A stretch of DNA of 64,000 bases from Spongilla lacustris (Eukaryota; Porifera; Demospongiae; Spongillida; Spongillidae), in contig OX442427.1 of NCBI GenBank assembly GCA_949361645.1, forward strand, positions 8,474,239 to 8,538,238. Reading direction: 5' to 3'. How positions within the stretch are numbered: position 1 is the stretch's first letter; the number at the start of each line of letters is the position of its first letter. Positions 46,490 to 59,290 of this stretch are shown here, one piece after another. The position numbers were made by a program, and so were the translations under genes. The notes under the pieces were generated by a model. The model was not told the DNA's origin. It ran no database searches and saw only the letters and a program-made list of their open reading frames with translations.

Positions 46490-49400
46490 AATGTATTCAT
46501 CTTTCCTCAATACGCATTGCCCCTACTCTGTATTGCATCTGTATTGCATCATGAACGGTAGATACTGACAAGTCACTTATAGTTGGTTTTGTCCTGGATC
46601 TAAAACGTCTCCACTCTGAATTGCTAGCATATACCTTAATGAGACTATTTCGTGACTGACTTGCTAATTAGGAAGATGGTAAAAGATTTTTCTAATGTAT
46701 TCACTTTTCCTCAATACGCATTGCCCCTACTCTGTAATGCATCATGAACGGTAGATACAAGTCATGTCTAGTTGGTTTTGTCCTCGATCTAAAATGTCTC
46801 CACTTTGAATTGGTACCATATACCTTAAAGAGACTATATCTCGTGACTGACTTGCTAATTAGGAAGACGGTAAAAGATTTGCCTAATGTACTCACCTTTC
46901 CTCAGTACATATTGCCACTACTCTGTAATGCATCATGAACGGTACATACAAGTCACTTCTAGTTGGTTTTGTCCTGGATGTAAAATGTCTCCAATTTGAA
47001 TTGGTACCATACACCTTAATGAGGCTCTCTCGCCACTGACTTGTTAATTAGGAACACAGTAAAAGATTTTCCTAATGTACTCACCTTTCCTCAATACATA
47101 TTGCCACTACTCTGTAATGCATCATGAACGGTAGATACAAGTCACTTCCAGTTGGTTTTGTCCTGGATCTAAAACGCCTCCACTCTGAATTGCTAGCATA
47201 TACCTTAATGCGACTATCTCGTGACTGACTTGCTAATTAGGAAGACGGTAAAAGATTTTCCTAATGTATTAACCTTTTCTCAGTCAATACACATTACCCT
47301 ACTCTGTAATGCATCATGAACGGTACCATATACCTTAAAGAGACTATATCTCGTGACTGACTTGCTAATTAGGAAGACGGTAAACGATTTGCCTATAGTA
47401 TTCACCTATCATCTATACGCATTGCCACTACTCTGTAATGCATCATGAAAGGTAGATACAAGTCACTTCTAGTTGGTTTTCTCCTGGTTCTATAATGTCC
47501 ACTTTGAATTGGTACCATATACCTTAATGAGGCTATGGCGCCACTGACTTGTTAATTAGGAAGACGGTAAAAGATTTGCCTAATGTACTCATCATTCGTC
47601 AATACGCATTGCCACTACTCTGTAATGCATCACGAAGGGTAGATACAAGTCACTTCTAGTTGTTTTTGACCTGGATCTAAAACGTCTCCACTCTGAATTG
47701 CTAGCATATACCTTAATGAGACTATCTCGTGACCGACTTGCTAATTAGGAAGATGGTAAACGATTTTCCTAATGTATTCACCTTTCATCAATACGCATTG
47801 CCCCTACTCTGTAATGCATCATGAACGGTAGATACAAGTTACTTCTAAGTTGGTTTTGTCCTGGATGTAAAACGTCTCCACTTTGAATTGCTAGCATATA
47901 CCTTAATGCGACCATCTCGTGAGTGACTTGCTAATTAGGAAGTCCGTAAAAGATTTTCCTAATGCATTCCCCTTTCCTCAATACACATTGCCCTACTCTG
48001 TAATGCATCATGAACGGTAGATACAAGTCACTTCTAGTTGGTTTTGACCTGGATCTAAAACGTCTCAACTCTGAATTGCTAGCATATACCTTAATGAGAC
48101 TAGCTCGTGACTGACTTGCTAATTAGGAAGTCCGTAAAAGATTTTCCTAATGCATTCACCTTTTCCTCAATACACATTGCCACTACTCTGTAATGCATCA
48201 TGAACAGTAGATACAAGTCACTTCTAGTTTGTTTTGTCCTGGATGTAAAATGTCTCCAATTTGAAATGGTACCATATACCTTAATGAGAATACGGTAAAA
48301 GATTTGCCTAATGTACTCACCTTTCCTCAATACGCATTGCCACAACTCTGTAATGCATCATGAAAGGTAGATACAAGTCACTTCTAGTTGGTTTTGTCCT
48401 GGATCTAAAACGTTTCCGCTTTGAATTGCTAGCATATACCTTAATGAGACCATCTCGTGATTGACTTGTTAATTAGGAAGTCCGTAAAAGATTTTCATAA
48501 TGCTTTCACCTTTCCTCAATACACATTGCCACTACTCTGTAATGCATCATGAACAGTAGATATACAATTCAAGTCACTTATAGTTGGTTTGGTCCTGGAT
48601 GTAAAATGTATCCATTTTGAATTGGTACCATATACCTTAATGAGACTATATCTCGTGACAGACTTGCTAACTAGGAAGACGATAAAAGATTTGCCTAATG
48701 TAGTCATCTTTTCTCAATACATATTGCCACTATACTCTGTAATGCATCATGAACGGTAGATACAAGTCACTTCTAGTTGGTTTTGACCTGGATCTAAAAC
48801 GTCTCCACTCTGAATTGCTAGCATATACCTTAATGAGACTATCTCGTGACTGACTTGCTAATGAAAGATATAGTACTAACCAAGGAATAAGCAATAGGAA
48901 TAAGCTGCTTAGCAATTTCACGGAGTGCACGCTGAACTCTCCGTAGAAATGTATAGCTCACGTGCGCCGATTATACATCAATTATATTCATCTTTCCTCA
49001 ATACGCATTGCCCTTTATTGCATCTGTATTGCATCATGAACGGTAGATACAAGTCACTTCTAGTTGGTTTTGTCTTGGATCTAAAACGTCTCCACTCTGA
49101 ATAGCTAGCATATATTTTAAAGAGACTATATCTCGTGACTGACTTGCTAATTAGGAAGACGGTAAAAGATTTGCCTAATGTACACACCTTTCCTCAGTAC
49201 ATATTGCCACTACTCTGTAATGCATCATGAACGGTACATACAAGTCACTTCTAGTTGGTTTTGTCCTGGATGTAAAATGTCTCCAAATTGAATTGGTACC
49301 ATACACCTTAATGAGACTATATCTCGCCACTGACTTGTTAATTAGGAAGACGGTAAAAAGATATGCCTAATGTACTCATCTTTCTACAATACGCATTGCC

Positions 49401-52400
49401 ACTACTCTGTAATGCATCATGAACGGTAGATACAAGTCACTTCTAGTTGGCTTTGTCCTGGATGTAAAATGTCTCGAATTTGAATTGGTACTATATACCT
49501 TAATGAGGCTATCGCACGACTGACTAGCTAATTAGGAAGACGGTAAATGATTTTCCTAATGTACTCACCTTTCCTCAATACATATTGCCACTACACTGTA
49601 ATGCATCATGAACGGTAGATACAAGTCACTTCCAGTTGGTTTTGTCCTGGATCTAAAACGCCTCCACTCTGAATTGCTAGCATATACCATAATGAGATTA
49701 TCTCGTGACTGACTTGCTAATTAGGAAGACGGTAAAAGATTTTCCTAACGCATTCACATTTCCTCAGTCAATACGCATTACCCTACTCTGTAATGCATCA
49801 TGAACGGTACCATATACCTTAAAGAGACTATATCTCGTGACTGACTTGCTAATTAGGAAGACGGTAAACGATTTGCCTAGAGTATTCACCTTTCATCTAC
49901 ACGCATTGCCACTACTCTGTAATGCATCATGAAAGGTAGATACAAGTCACTTCTAGTTTGTTTTGTCCTGGATGTAAAATGTCTCCAATTTGAATTGGTA
50001 CCATATGCATTAATGAGACTATATCTCGTGACTGACTTGCTAATTAGGAAGACGGTAAACGATTTGCCTAATGTACTCACCTTTCCTCAATACGCTTTGC
50101 CACTACTCTGTAATGCATCATGAAAGGTAGATACAAGTCACTTCTAGTTGGTTTTGTCCTGGATCTAAATCGTCTCCGCTTTGAATTGCTAGCATATACC
50201 TTAATGAGACCATCTCGTGACTGACTTGCTAATTAGGAAGTCCGTAGAAGATTTTCATAATGCTTTCACCTTTCCTCAGTACACATTGCCACTACTCTGT
50301 AATTCATCATGAACAGTAGATATACAATTCAAGTCACTTCTAGTTGGTTTTGTCCTGGATGTAAAATGTATCCATTTTGAATTGGTACCATATACCTTAA
50401 TGAGACTATATCTCGTGACAGACTTGCTAACTAGGAAGACGATAAAAGATTTGCCTAATGTAGTCACCTTTCCTCAATGCAAATTGCCACTATACTCTGT
50501 AATGCATCATGAACGGTAGATATAAGTCACTTCTAGTTGGTTTTGACCTGGATCTAAAACGTCTCCACTCTGAATTGCTTGCATTAACCTTAATGAGACT
50601 ATCTCGTGACTGACTTGCTAATGAAAGATATAGTACTAACCAAGGAATAAGCAATAAGAATAAGCTGCATAGCAACTTCACGGAGTGCACGCTGAACTCT
50701 CCGTAGAAATGTATAGCTCACGTTCGCCGATTATACATCAATTATATTCGTAATGTATTCATCTTTCCTCAATACGCATTGCCCTTTATTGCATCTGTAT
50801 TGCATCATGAACGGTAGATACAAGTCACTTCTAGTTGGTTTTGTCCTGGATCTAAAACGTCTCCACTCTGAATTGCTAGCATATACCTTAAAGAGACTAT
50901 ATCTCGTGACTGACTTGCTAATTAGGAAGACGGTAAAAGATTTGCGTAATGTACTCACCTTTCCTCATTACATAATGCCACTACTCTGTAATGCATCATG
51001 AACGGTACATACAAGTCACTTCTAGTTGGTTTTGTCCTGGATGTAAAATGTCTCCAATTTGAATTGGTACCATATACCTTAATGAGATTATATCTCGCCA
51101 CTGACTTGTTAATTAGGAAGACGGTAAAAGATTAGCCTAATGTACTCATCTTTCTACAATGCGCATTGCCACTACTCTGTAATGCATCATGAACGGTAGA
51201 TACAAGTCACTTCTAGTTGGTTTTGTCCTGGATGTAAAATGTCTCGAATTTGAATAGGTACCATATACCTTAATGAGAATCTCTCGTGACTGACTTGCTA
51301 ATTAGGAAGACGGTAAAAGATTTTCCTAATGTATTCACCTTTCCTCAGTCAATACGCATTACCCTACTCTTTAATGCATCATGAACGGTACCATATACCA
51401 TAAAGAACTATATCTCGTGACTGACTTGCTAATTAGGAAGACGGTAAACGATTTGCCTATAGTATTCACCTTTCATCTATACGCATTGCCACTACTCTGT
51501 AATGCATCATGAACAGTAGATACAAGTCACTTCTAGTTGGTTTTGTCCTGGATGTAAAATGTCTCCAATTTGAATTGGTACCATATACCTTAATGAGGGT
51601 ATCTCACCACTGACTTGTTAATTAGGAAGACGGTAAAAGATTAGCCTAATGTACTCATCTTTCTACAATGCACATTGCCACTACTCTGTAATGCATCATG
51701 AACGGTAGATACAAGTCACTTCTAGTTGGTTTTGTCCTGGATGTAAAATGTCTCGAATTTGAATTGGTACCATATACCTTAATGAGACCATCTCGTGACT
51801 GACTTGCTAATTAGGAAGACGGTAAAAGATTTTCCTAATGTATTCATCTTTCCTCAGTCAATACGCATTACCCTACTCTGTAATGCATCATGAACGGTAC
51901 CATATACCTTAAAGAACTATATCTCGTGACTGACTTACTAATTAGGAAGAGGGTAAACGATTTGCCTAGAGTATTCACCTTTCATCTATACGCATTGCCA
52001 CTACTCTGTAATGCATCATGAACAGTAGTTACAAGTCACTTCTAGTTGGTTTTGTGCTGGATGGAAAATGTCTCCAACTTGAATTGGTACCATATACTTT
52101 AATGAGACTATATCTCGTGACTGACTTGCTAATTAGGAAGACGGTAAAAGACGTTTCTAATGCATTCACCTTTCCTCAATACGCATTGCCCCTACTCTGT
52201 AATGCATCATGAACGGTAGATACAAGTTACTTCTAGTTGCCTGGATCTAAAACATCTCCACTTTGAATTGGTAGCATATACCTTCTTGTGACTGACTTGC
52301 TAACTAGGAAGATGGTAAAAGATTTACCTAGAGTATTCACCTTTCATCAATACGCATTGCCACTACTCTGTAATGCATCATGAAAGGTAGATACAAGTCA

Positions 52401-55213
52401 CTTCTAGTTGGTTTTGTCCTGGATCTAAAACGTCTCTACTTTGAATTGCTAGCATATACCTTAATGAGACCATCTCGTGACTGACTTGCTAATTAGATGT
52501 CCGTAAGAGATTTTCCTAATGCATTCACCTTTCCTCAATACATATTGCCACTACTCTGTAATGCATCATGAACAGTAGATACAAGTCACTTCTAGTTGGT
52601 TTTGTGCTGGATGTAAAATGTCTCTTACTTGAATTGGTACCATATACCTTAATGAGTCTATATCTCGTGACTGACTTGCTAATTAGGAAGACGGTAAAAG
52701 ACTTTTCTACTACATTCACCTTTCCTCAGTACGCATTGTCCCTACTCTGTAATGCATCATGAATGGTAGATACAAGTTACATCTAGTTGGTTTTGTCGTC
52801 GATCTAAAACGTCTCCACTTTGAATTGGTACCATATACCTTAATGAGACTATATCTCGTGACTGACTTGCTAACTAGGAAGACGGTAAAAGATTTACCTA
52901 GAGTATTTACCTTTCATCAATACGCATTGCCACTACTCTGTAATGCATCATGAAAGGTAGATACACGTTACTTCTAGTTGATTTTCTCCTGCATCTAAAA
53001 TGTCTTCACTTTGAATTGATACCATACACCTTAATGAGGCGATCGCGCTACTGACTTGTTGATTAGGAAGACGGTAAAAGATTAGCTTAATATACTCATC
53101 TTTCTTCAATACGCATTGCCACTACTCTGCAATGCATCATGAACGGTACATACAAGTCACTTCTAGTTGGTTTTGTCCTGGATCTAAAATGTCTCCACTT
53201 TGAATTGGTACCATATACCTTAAAGAGACTATGTCTCGTGACTGTCTTGCTAATTAGGAAGACGGTAAAAGATTTCCTATTGTACTCACCTTTCCTCAGT
53301 ACATATTGCCACTACTCTGTAATGCATCATAAAAGGTAGATACAAGTCACTTTTAGTTGGTTTTGTCCTGGATCTAGAATGTCTCCACTTGGAATTGCTA
53401 GCATATACCTTAATGAGACCATCTCGAGACTGACTTGCTAATGAGGAAGATTTTCCTAATGCTGTCACCTTTCCTCAATACACATTGCCACTACTCTGTA
53501 ATGCATCATTAACAGTAGATACAAGTCACTTCTAGTTGGTTTAGTCCTGGATGTACAATGCCTCCAATTTGAATTGGTACCATATACCTTAATGAGACTA
53601 TATCTCGTGACTGACTTGCTAACTAGGAAGACGGTAAAAGATTTGCCTAATGTAATCACCTTTCCCCAATACACATTGCCACTACTCTGTAATGCATCAT
53701 GAACAGTAGATACAAGTCACTTCTAGTTGGTTTTGTCCTGGATGTAAAATGTCTCCAATTTGAATTGGTACCATATAGCTTAATGAGACTATATCTCGTG
53801 ACTGACTTGCTAATTAGCAAGACGGTAAAAGATTTGCCCAATAAAGTCACCTTTTTTCAATACATATTGCCACTATTCTGTAATGCATCATGAACGGTAG
53901 ATACAAGTCACTTCTAGTTTGTTTTGACCTGGGTCTAAAGCGTCTCCACTTTGAATTGGTACCATATACCTTAATGAGGCTATCGCGCCACTGACTTGCA
54001 AATTATAAAGATGGTAAATGATTTTCCTTACGTACTCACCTTTCCTCAATACATACTGCCACTAATCTGTAATGCATCATGAACGGTAGATACAAATCAC
54101 TTCTAGTTGGTTTTGTCTGGATCTAAAACGTCTCCACTCTTAACTGCTAGCATACACCTTAATGAGACTAACTCGTGATTGACTTACTGATTAGGAAGAC
54201 GGTAAAAGATTTTCCTAATGCATTCACCTTTCCTCAATACGCATAGACCCTACTCTGTAATGCACCATGAACGGTAGATACAAGTCACTTCTAGTTGGTT
54301 TTGTCCTGGGTCTAAAATGTCTCCACTTTGAATTGGTACCATATACCTTGAAGAGGCTTTCGCGCCACTGACTTGTTAATTGGGAAGACGGTAAAAGAGT
54401 TGCCTTATGCATTCACCTTTCCTCAATACACATTGCTACTACTGTGTAATGCATCATGAACGGTAGATACAAGTCACTTCTAGTTGGTTTTGTTCTTGAT
54501 CTTAAACGACTCCAATTTGAATTGGTACCATATACCTTAAAGAGACTATATCTCGTGACTGACTTGCTAATTAGGAATACGGTAAAAGATTTACCTAGAG
54601 TATTCACCTTTCCTCAACACGCAGTGCCACTACTCTGTTATCTATCATGAACGGTACGTGCAAGTCACTTCTATTTGGTTTTGTCCTGGATGTAAAATGT
54701 CTCCAATTTGAATTGGTACCATATACCTTAATGAGGCTATCGCAAGACTGACTTGCTAATTAGGAAGACGGTAAAAGATTTACCTAGAGTATTCACCTTT
54801 CCTCAATACGCAGTGCCACTACTCTGTAATGCATCATGAAAGTTAGATACAAGTCACTTCTAGTTGGTTTTGTCCTGCATCTAAAACGTCTCTACTTTGA
54901 ATTGCTAGCATATACCTTAATGAGACCATCTCATGACTGACTTGTAAATTAGATGTCCGTGAAAGATTTTCCTAATGCATTCACCATTCCCCAATACACA
55001 TTGCCACTACTCTGTAATGCATCATGAACGGTAGATACAGGTCACTTCTAGTTGGTTTTGACCTGGATCTGAAACGTCTCCACTTTGAATTGGTACCATA
55101 TACCTTAATGACGCTATCGCGCCACTGACTTGTTAATTAGGAAGACGGTAGTAGAGTTGCCTAATGCATTCCCCTTTCCTCAATACACATTGCCACTACT
55201 ATGTAATTCATCA
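46490..55213. repeat. Satellite B: about 190-195-bp tandem units
   Basis: Each unit has CTACTCTGTAATGCATCATG, ACAAGTCACTTCTAGTTGGT, TTGAATTGGTACCATATACC (or TTGAATTGCTAGCATATACC), CTGACTTGCTAATTAGGAAG and a CACCTTTCCTCAATAC boundary. Units vary by shortening; some lack the middle third. A distinct spacer (ATATAGTACTAACCAAGGAA) occurs at about 46368, 48870 and 50628. Open frames recur 1,760 bp apart (48516/50276, 48730/50490), so a 1.76-kb block was duplicated as a higher-order unit. Recurrent 60-69-codon frames on both strands are by-products of the repeat. Confidence 0.92.
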
Positions 55214-55406
55214 TGATGCATTACAGAGTAGGGTATTATATATTGAGGAAAGATGAATAAAATACGAAAATCTTTTACCGTCTTCCTAATTAGCAATTCA
55301 GTCACGAGATCGTCCCATTAAGGTATATGCTTGTAGTTTAGAGTGGATACGTTTTAGATCCAGGACAAAACCAGCTAGAAGTTACTTGCATCTACCGTTC
55401 ATGATG
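55214..55406. repeat. Inverted satellite B unit at the array end
   Basis: After the last forward unit the sequence turns at TCATGA (55211-55216). It then reads one satellite unit as reverse complement: TGATGCATTACAGAGTAGGG..., TCTTTTACCGTCTTCCTAAT..., CTACCGTTCATGATG. The array therefore ends in a palindromic junction. Confidence 0.9.
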
Positions 55407-55432
55407 GGTTAAGGTTGGGGTTGGGGTTAGGG
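55407..55432. repeat. Degenerate telomere-like repeats
   Basis: GGTTAAGGTTGGGGTTGGGG followed by TTAGGG directly abuts the inverted satellite unit. Confidence 0.65.
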
Positions 55433-56308
55433 TCTCTTGAAGAGTCTAGCCCCGTGCCAAGATCCGCGACGCCGTCCCGTTCGCGCTGGTTTCGTAGTCT
55501 ACGCGTCATGCGCTTGATCGATGTAGGTAGATTTGCCAAATATATTTCGACCTGAGGTCTTCTTCAGTGGCGTGGAAAAGTGAGGTGTGAGGCGTGATAC
55601 GTGCAAGGGAGTAGGGGGTACAGGGGGAGTTGGTCTTGGGGGGAGGTGGGGCTGTGCGTACAAGACATAATTACACAAAATAATTTTAAGCGTCATGAAT
55701 AAATTAACATTTCAATTGCTTCCGACGGCTTGAGGACTTGGAGAGGTGAGCATCGAGGATGGACTGAGTGGACGTGCATATGTGAGGGTGAGGGGATGGG
55801 GGGGGGGGGGGGAAGGGGGGGAAGGAGGAGGAGGGGGGAGAGGGGAGTGTGTGGAAGGGAGGGAGTCATGGGGTTTGTTTTGTTGGGGGGTGTGGTTTTG
55901 CGGGAGGTGTTGTTGGGAGTGAAGCTTGGTTAGCGGGTTTAGCTGGGTTTAGCTTAGTTTAGGGTTCAGTTTAGGGATAGGGAAGGTTGTGTTTTGATGG
56001 TGGGAAGGGTAGTTGGGAGTTTGGTGAGGGGGTGTGGTCTCGGCCGTGAATTCTCGGGAAGGTGAAGAGGCTTGGTTAGCGGGTTTAGCTGGGTTTAGCT
56101 TAGTTTAGGTTTAGGGTTCAGTTTAGGGGTAGGGGAGGTTGTGTTTTGAGGGGGGAGGGGGGGAAAGGAAGAGTCTGGTGGGGTGTGTGGTTTCGTGGGG
56201 ATGAGGCTTGGTTAGCGGGTTAGCTTTTAGGTTTTAGGGTTCAGTTTAGGGGTAGGGGAGGTTGTGTTTTGAGGGTGGGGGGGGGGGGGGGGGGGAAAGA
56301 GAGTCTGG
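55433..56308. repeat. G-rich subtelomere-like cassette
   Basis: Three copies of a block starting CTTGGTTAGCGGGTTTAGCT lie at 55925, 56071 and 56207 (the third shortened). Each is followed by TTTAGGGTTCAGTTTAGGG words and a G-rich tail. Long G-runs at 55798-55812 and about 56276-56295 could form G-quadruplexes. Open frames of Gly/Arg-rich type are low-complexity artefacts. Confidence 0.65.
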
Positions 56309-56338
56309 TTAGGGTTAGGGTTAGGGTTAGGGTTAGGG
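56309..56338 (+). repeat. Interstitial telomere repeat, (TTAGGG)5
   Basis: Five exact copies of the metazoan telomere hexamer, G-rich strand reading rightward. Confidence 0.95.
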
Positions 56339-57541
56339 ACCCTGTCTCATCGAAATGCATCAAGCTCGGTCGCGCTCAGCGTCGCTTTCGACTCTTGCCG
56401 GCAAGTTATGAGTTATGCGTACACGCATGCATGGCCAATAATTGCCAGCGACGAACACCGTGCTCGATTCGCTAAATAGTCATATATGTCACATACAAAG
56501 ACGCGCGTTTAAGCCCGGACACGAAAGCACCGCCCCCACTGTGACGTCACACGAGCCAAAACGTTTTACTGTCCGACACTCGAGAACAGCTGGTGCTTGG
56601 CGTTGGCACAGCCGAACTCTGCAGACAAAGATCTATCGGCCAAGGGTTTTTTTTAGGTCGTGGGACCGCGAGTCTCTATACGCCTACCACCATCTTGGAT
56701 CTCCACGGCTGTAAGGCTCACGCTCGAAAGGAACCCTTCGGGCTACGTGGAACCGCCACTGAAGCTAGCCCACCCGATTTTTGTCGCTCTACAGTACTCG
56801 TACGGCTAGCAGTGCTGACTAGAAGTTGTCATGAATATCATTACTGGTATGGGGCAATGTATGGGACTGCATAATTATTAACTCATTTCAACCCAGCCGC
56901 TAGGCTGTACAGTACTATCTTTAGAAGCCTCACGTGCATCCTAAGAAATTATTATTGACGACGTAGACGCCTATCCGGGCCGCGCACGTCCGTAGATCCA
57001 TCTACTTAGTGTCCGTATATGTATTTCCCCGCCCCCCCTTACGCGTCGACAATTGTGTTGTGCTATGACTTTATGCCTGGGCTACCCTAAGCCCAACTCA
57101 TGTTTGTTGTGGTTTGTCATGTACACGGTGTAGCGCCGCCGTGTCGACTCGAGATAAAATAAAATAAAAACAAGCGGCTATGTCGCTCGTACCGTATATC
57201 CATTTCAACTAAATCATTCCTTCATCTTCCGTGCATGCCGCTTTACTGCCCGACGCCCCTAATCCCGCACCCCATTCCTTGCTGCCCCCCTGCCCCCCCC
57301 CCCCTGTTTGAATAACCGGTCGGATATTGCAACGGCTAGGTGCCTCGTACCGTATATCCATTTCAACAAAATCATTCCTTCATTACTCATGCCTCAACTG
57401 GTGCAATTTCTAAAAATAAATTGCACCAATGGATATCGCGCAGCGTCGCGTTCGACGCTTCCACGCAATCGTAATATATCCTACAGACGCCACTTTTGCA
57501 TTCGTTTGCTTTCTTCTGCAACGTAGATTCTATAATACTAC
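56339..57541. promoter_or_regulatory. Upstream region of the recombinase gene, possible promoter elements
   Basis: A GC box-like CCGCCCCC (56531-56538) and a palindromic CRE-like TGACGTCA (56542-56549) sit close together, and ACCATCTTGGA near 56687 resembles a YY1 site. Short open frames here (56442-56874) have no known domain. A block around CTCGTACCGTATATCCATTTCAAC is present twice (about 57186 and 57342), and a GGTGCAATTT...AAATTGCACC hairpin lies at 57400-57428. Promoter use is inference. Confidence 0.25.
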
Positions 57542-59104
57542 ATGGAAAGGGTTCAAAGTGTCTTAGAACCACAGCCTGGACCTTGTCTCCGAAAGCGTCC
57601 CCGCCGGGAAGTGCTACAACTCCGCCTTGCTGATTTTCCTGCAGTGCAGCGGCAAATGGCACAACTTAAGGCTCACTTGCAAGAACCATTGTCCGAAACG
57701 CGGCAAACGGAACCACTTGCTAATATTACCGTCCAGGCAACTCAGCGACGTCTCTTGAGTACGTATATATATATGCATGCAGTGATATATCTATACCCAC
57801 GTCCCATGCAGCTTTCTTGGGATACTTGCGCAGCAAACTGCCTGCAGGCGGTACTACTGAACCAGACCTTATTCAAGTGTCCAATGCCGATCTGTTGAGA
57901 CAATTTCTCAAATTCATGGAGGTTATCGCGTCTCTGTTCTATATATAATGTGTGCTTTACTTTATCCTTATTTTGGACTTGTATAGGACGAACGAGGCTC
58001 TGCTGCAGGAACTCTTTCCTGTTACTGCCAATCTTTTTTGCACGCCCTAAACTTTCTGAGATCAGAGGGCGACTGTTCCGTTACTATTAGGCACTGGTTG
58101 ACTACCTATCAGAAGGCAGCTAATCGTCAGAGGGACGTATCGTGGCAAAGGTTGAAGGCTAAAGGCGAGTACTATAATTATTATATGGCATGGATTTTTA
58201 TATACTTTCATGTTGGTAATTTTATACATTAGGGAAGTGGCTAGTATGGAAGGAAATTTTGGACGTTTTGAAGCTGCAGAGGGAACTATATGAATCCGCT
58301 GGGTCCACGTTCGCCAAGGCGTGGGAGTCACAGAAATTCACGGTTCTTTTGATGTACTGCGCTATACCACCGGCGAGGGGACGCGAGTACAGAGAACTCC
58401 GGTTCACATTCACCGAAGAGGACCTTCAGCTCTGGGAACCCGACAGCACCCAGTCAAACTGGCTGCTGTTGAGCGGCAACCACTCGCGCGGTTTGCTGTA
58501 CGTCGGAGCGCACAAGACGTACAGGCATATTGGAGTGCAGCGTATAGAATTGTCCGCCGATGGCTCCACTAACGTGCTTCTGGAACAGTTAGTGGCCTTT
58601 GTGTGTAGAGACAGACCAGCTCTGCTCCAAGGACGCACCCCACAAGACTTTCTCTTCCTGGTAAGTATATAATTTATACATATGATTATAATTATGTATA
58701 TAAAAACTGTATAATAGCTTTTAGTGTTTTTTTTGTTTGTTTTTTATTGTTTTTTTTTTTTTTTTAAACAGAACCACGAAGGTCACCCCTACGCAACTTC
58801 AGATAGCTGGACAAAATATATACAGTCTATTTTCTTGCAGCACAAAGACGTGTCGATATCAACCAACACAATTAGAGCATCGTACGTCACACACCTTCTG
58901 TCTGGAGACGACGGCGTACCAGAACACGTACTCGTACAAGCGGCCAGGGCCATGAGACATAGTAGGAAGGAACAATGCCGCACTTATGACAAGAGAACGT
59001 CGTCCGACAAGGTCGCGTTCGCCGTGGACCTTTCTGCGACACAGGCTTCATCTGCACTAGGAATCGCGGCGGGACCATCCACGTCGTCCCTAACCCCACA
59101 ATAG
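57542..59104 (+). CDS. Crypton-like tyrosine recombinase, 421 aa, five exons
   Basis: Exons 57542-57758, 57812-57921, 57987-58164, 58233-58660 and 58772-59104 join in phase without a stop. Donors are GTACGT, GTTATC, GCGAGT (a GC-AG intron) and GTAAGT; acceptors are ATGCAG, TATAG, CATTAG and AAACAG. Residues 110-168 resemble a core-binding domain. The catalytic set is R217 (PPARGREYREL), a Lys in VGAHKTYRHIG, N343-R346 (NTIRAS, NxxR in place of HxxR), H374 (MRHS) and the nucleophile Y383 (CRTYDKR). The Ser/Thr-rich end is SSLTPQ. Such enzymes recombine circular DNA into chromosomes through a 3'-phosphotyrosine link. It could be the single gene of a Crypton or a domesticated recombinase; no terminal repeats were found. 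A basic RKRPRR patch near residue 20 could be a nuclear signal. Confidence 0.85.
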
Positions 59105-59290
59105 GGTGCATCCGGAGTCCCGCGGTCGTACAATCCAATAATTGGTTGTGCACGACCATAATTAGGGTCATTACGCCAGAGCCGGGTTGTACACAACCAC
59201 CCTAGATAATTAGAACTGCCCGTTGGCTATCCATAGTTCAATTTTTTTTTTCGTCCTTTTGGTTGTACGAGCATTCAACCCGGGCTTCCC
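59105..59290. other. Short spacer after the recombinase gene
   Basis: It contains GGTTGTGCACGACC and GGGTTGTACACAACCACCC, two small palindromes, and a T-run near 59240. No polyadenylation signal or transposon end was identified with confidence. Confidence 0.3.

Noticed and set aside
46701..54650. Recurrent 60-69-codon open frames on both strands
   Set aside because: By-products of satellite B. Both strands are open at once, frames are broken in many units and no domain is recognisable.
55530..55575. CTGAAGA...GAAA on the minus strand, reminiscent of a hammerhead ribozyme core as in Penelope-like elements
   Set aside because: A core-like CTGANGA, short stem and GAAA are present, but no convincing stem I or cleavage site was found, so a ribozyme is not supported.
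55730..56475. Gly/Arg-rich open frames
   Set aside because: Translations of G-runs and telomere-like repeats.
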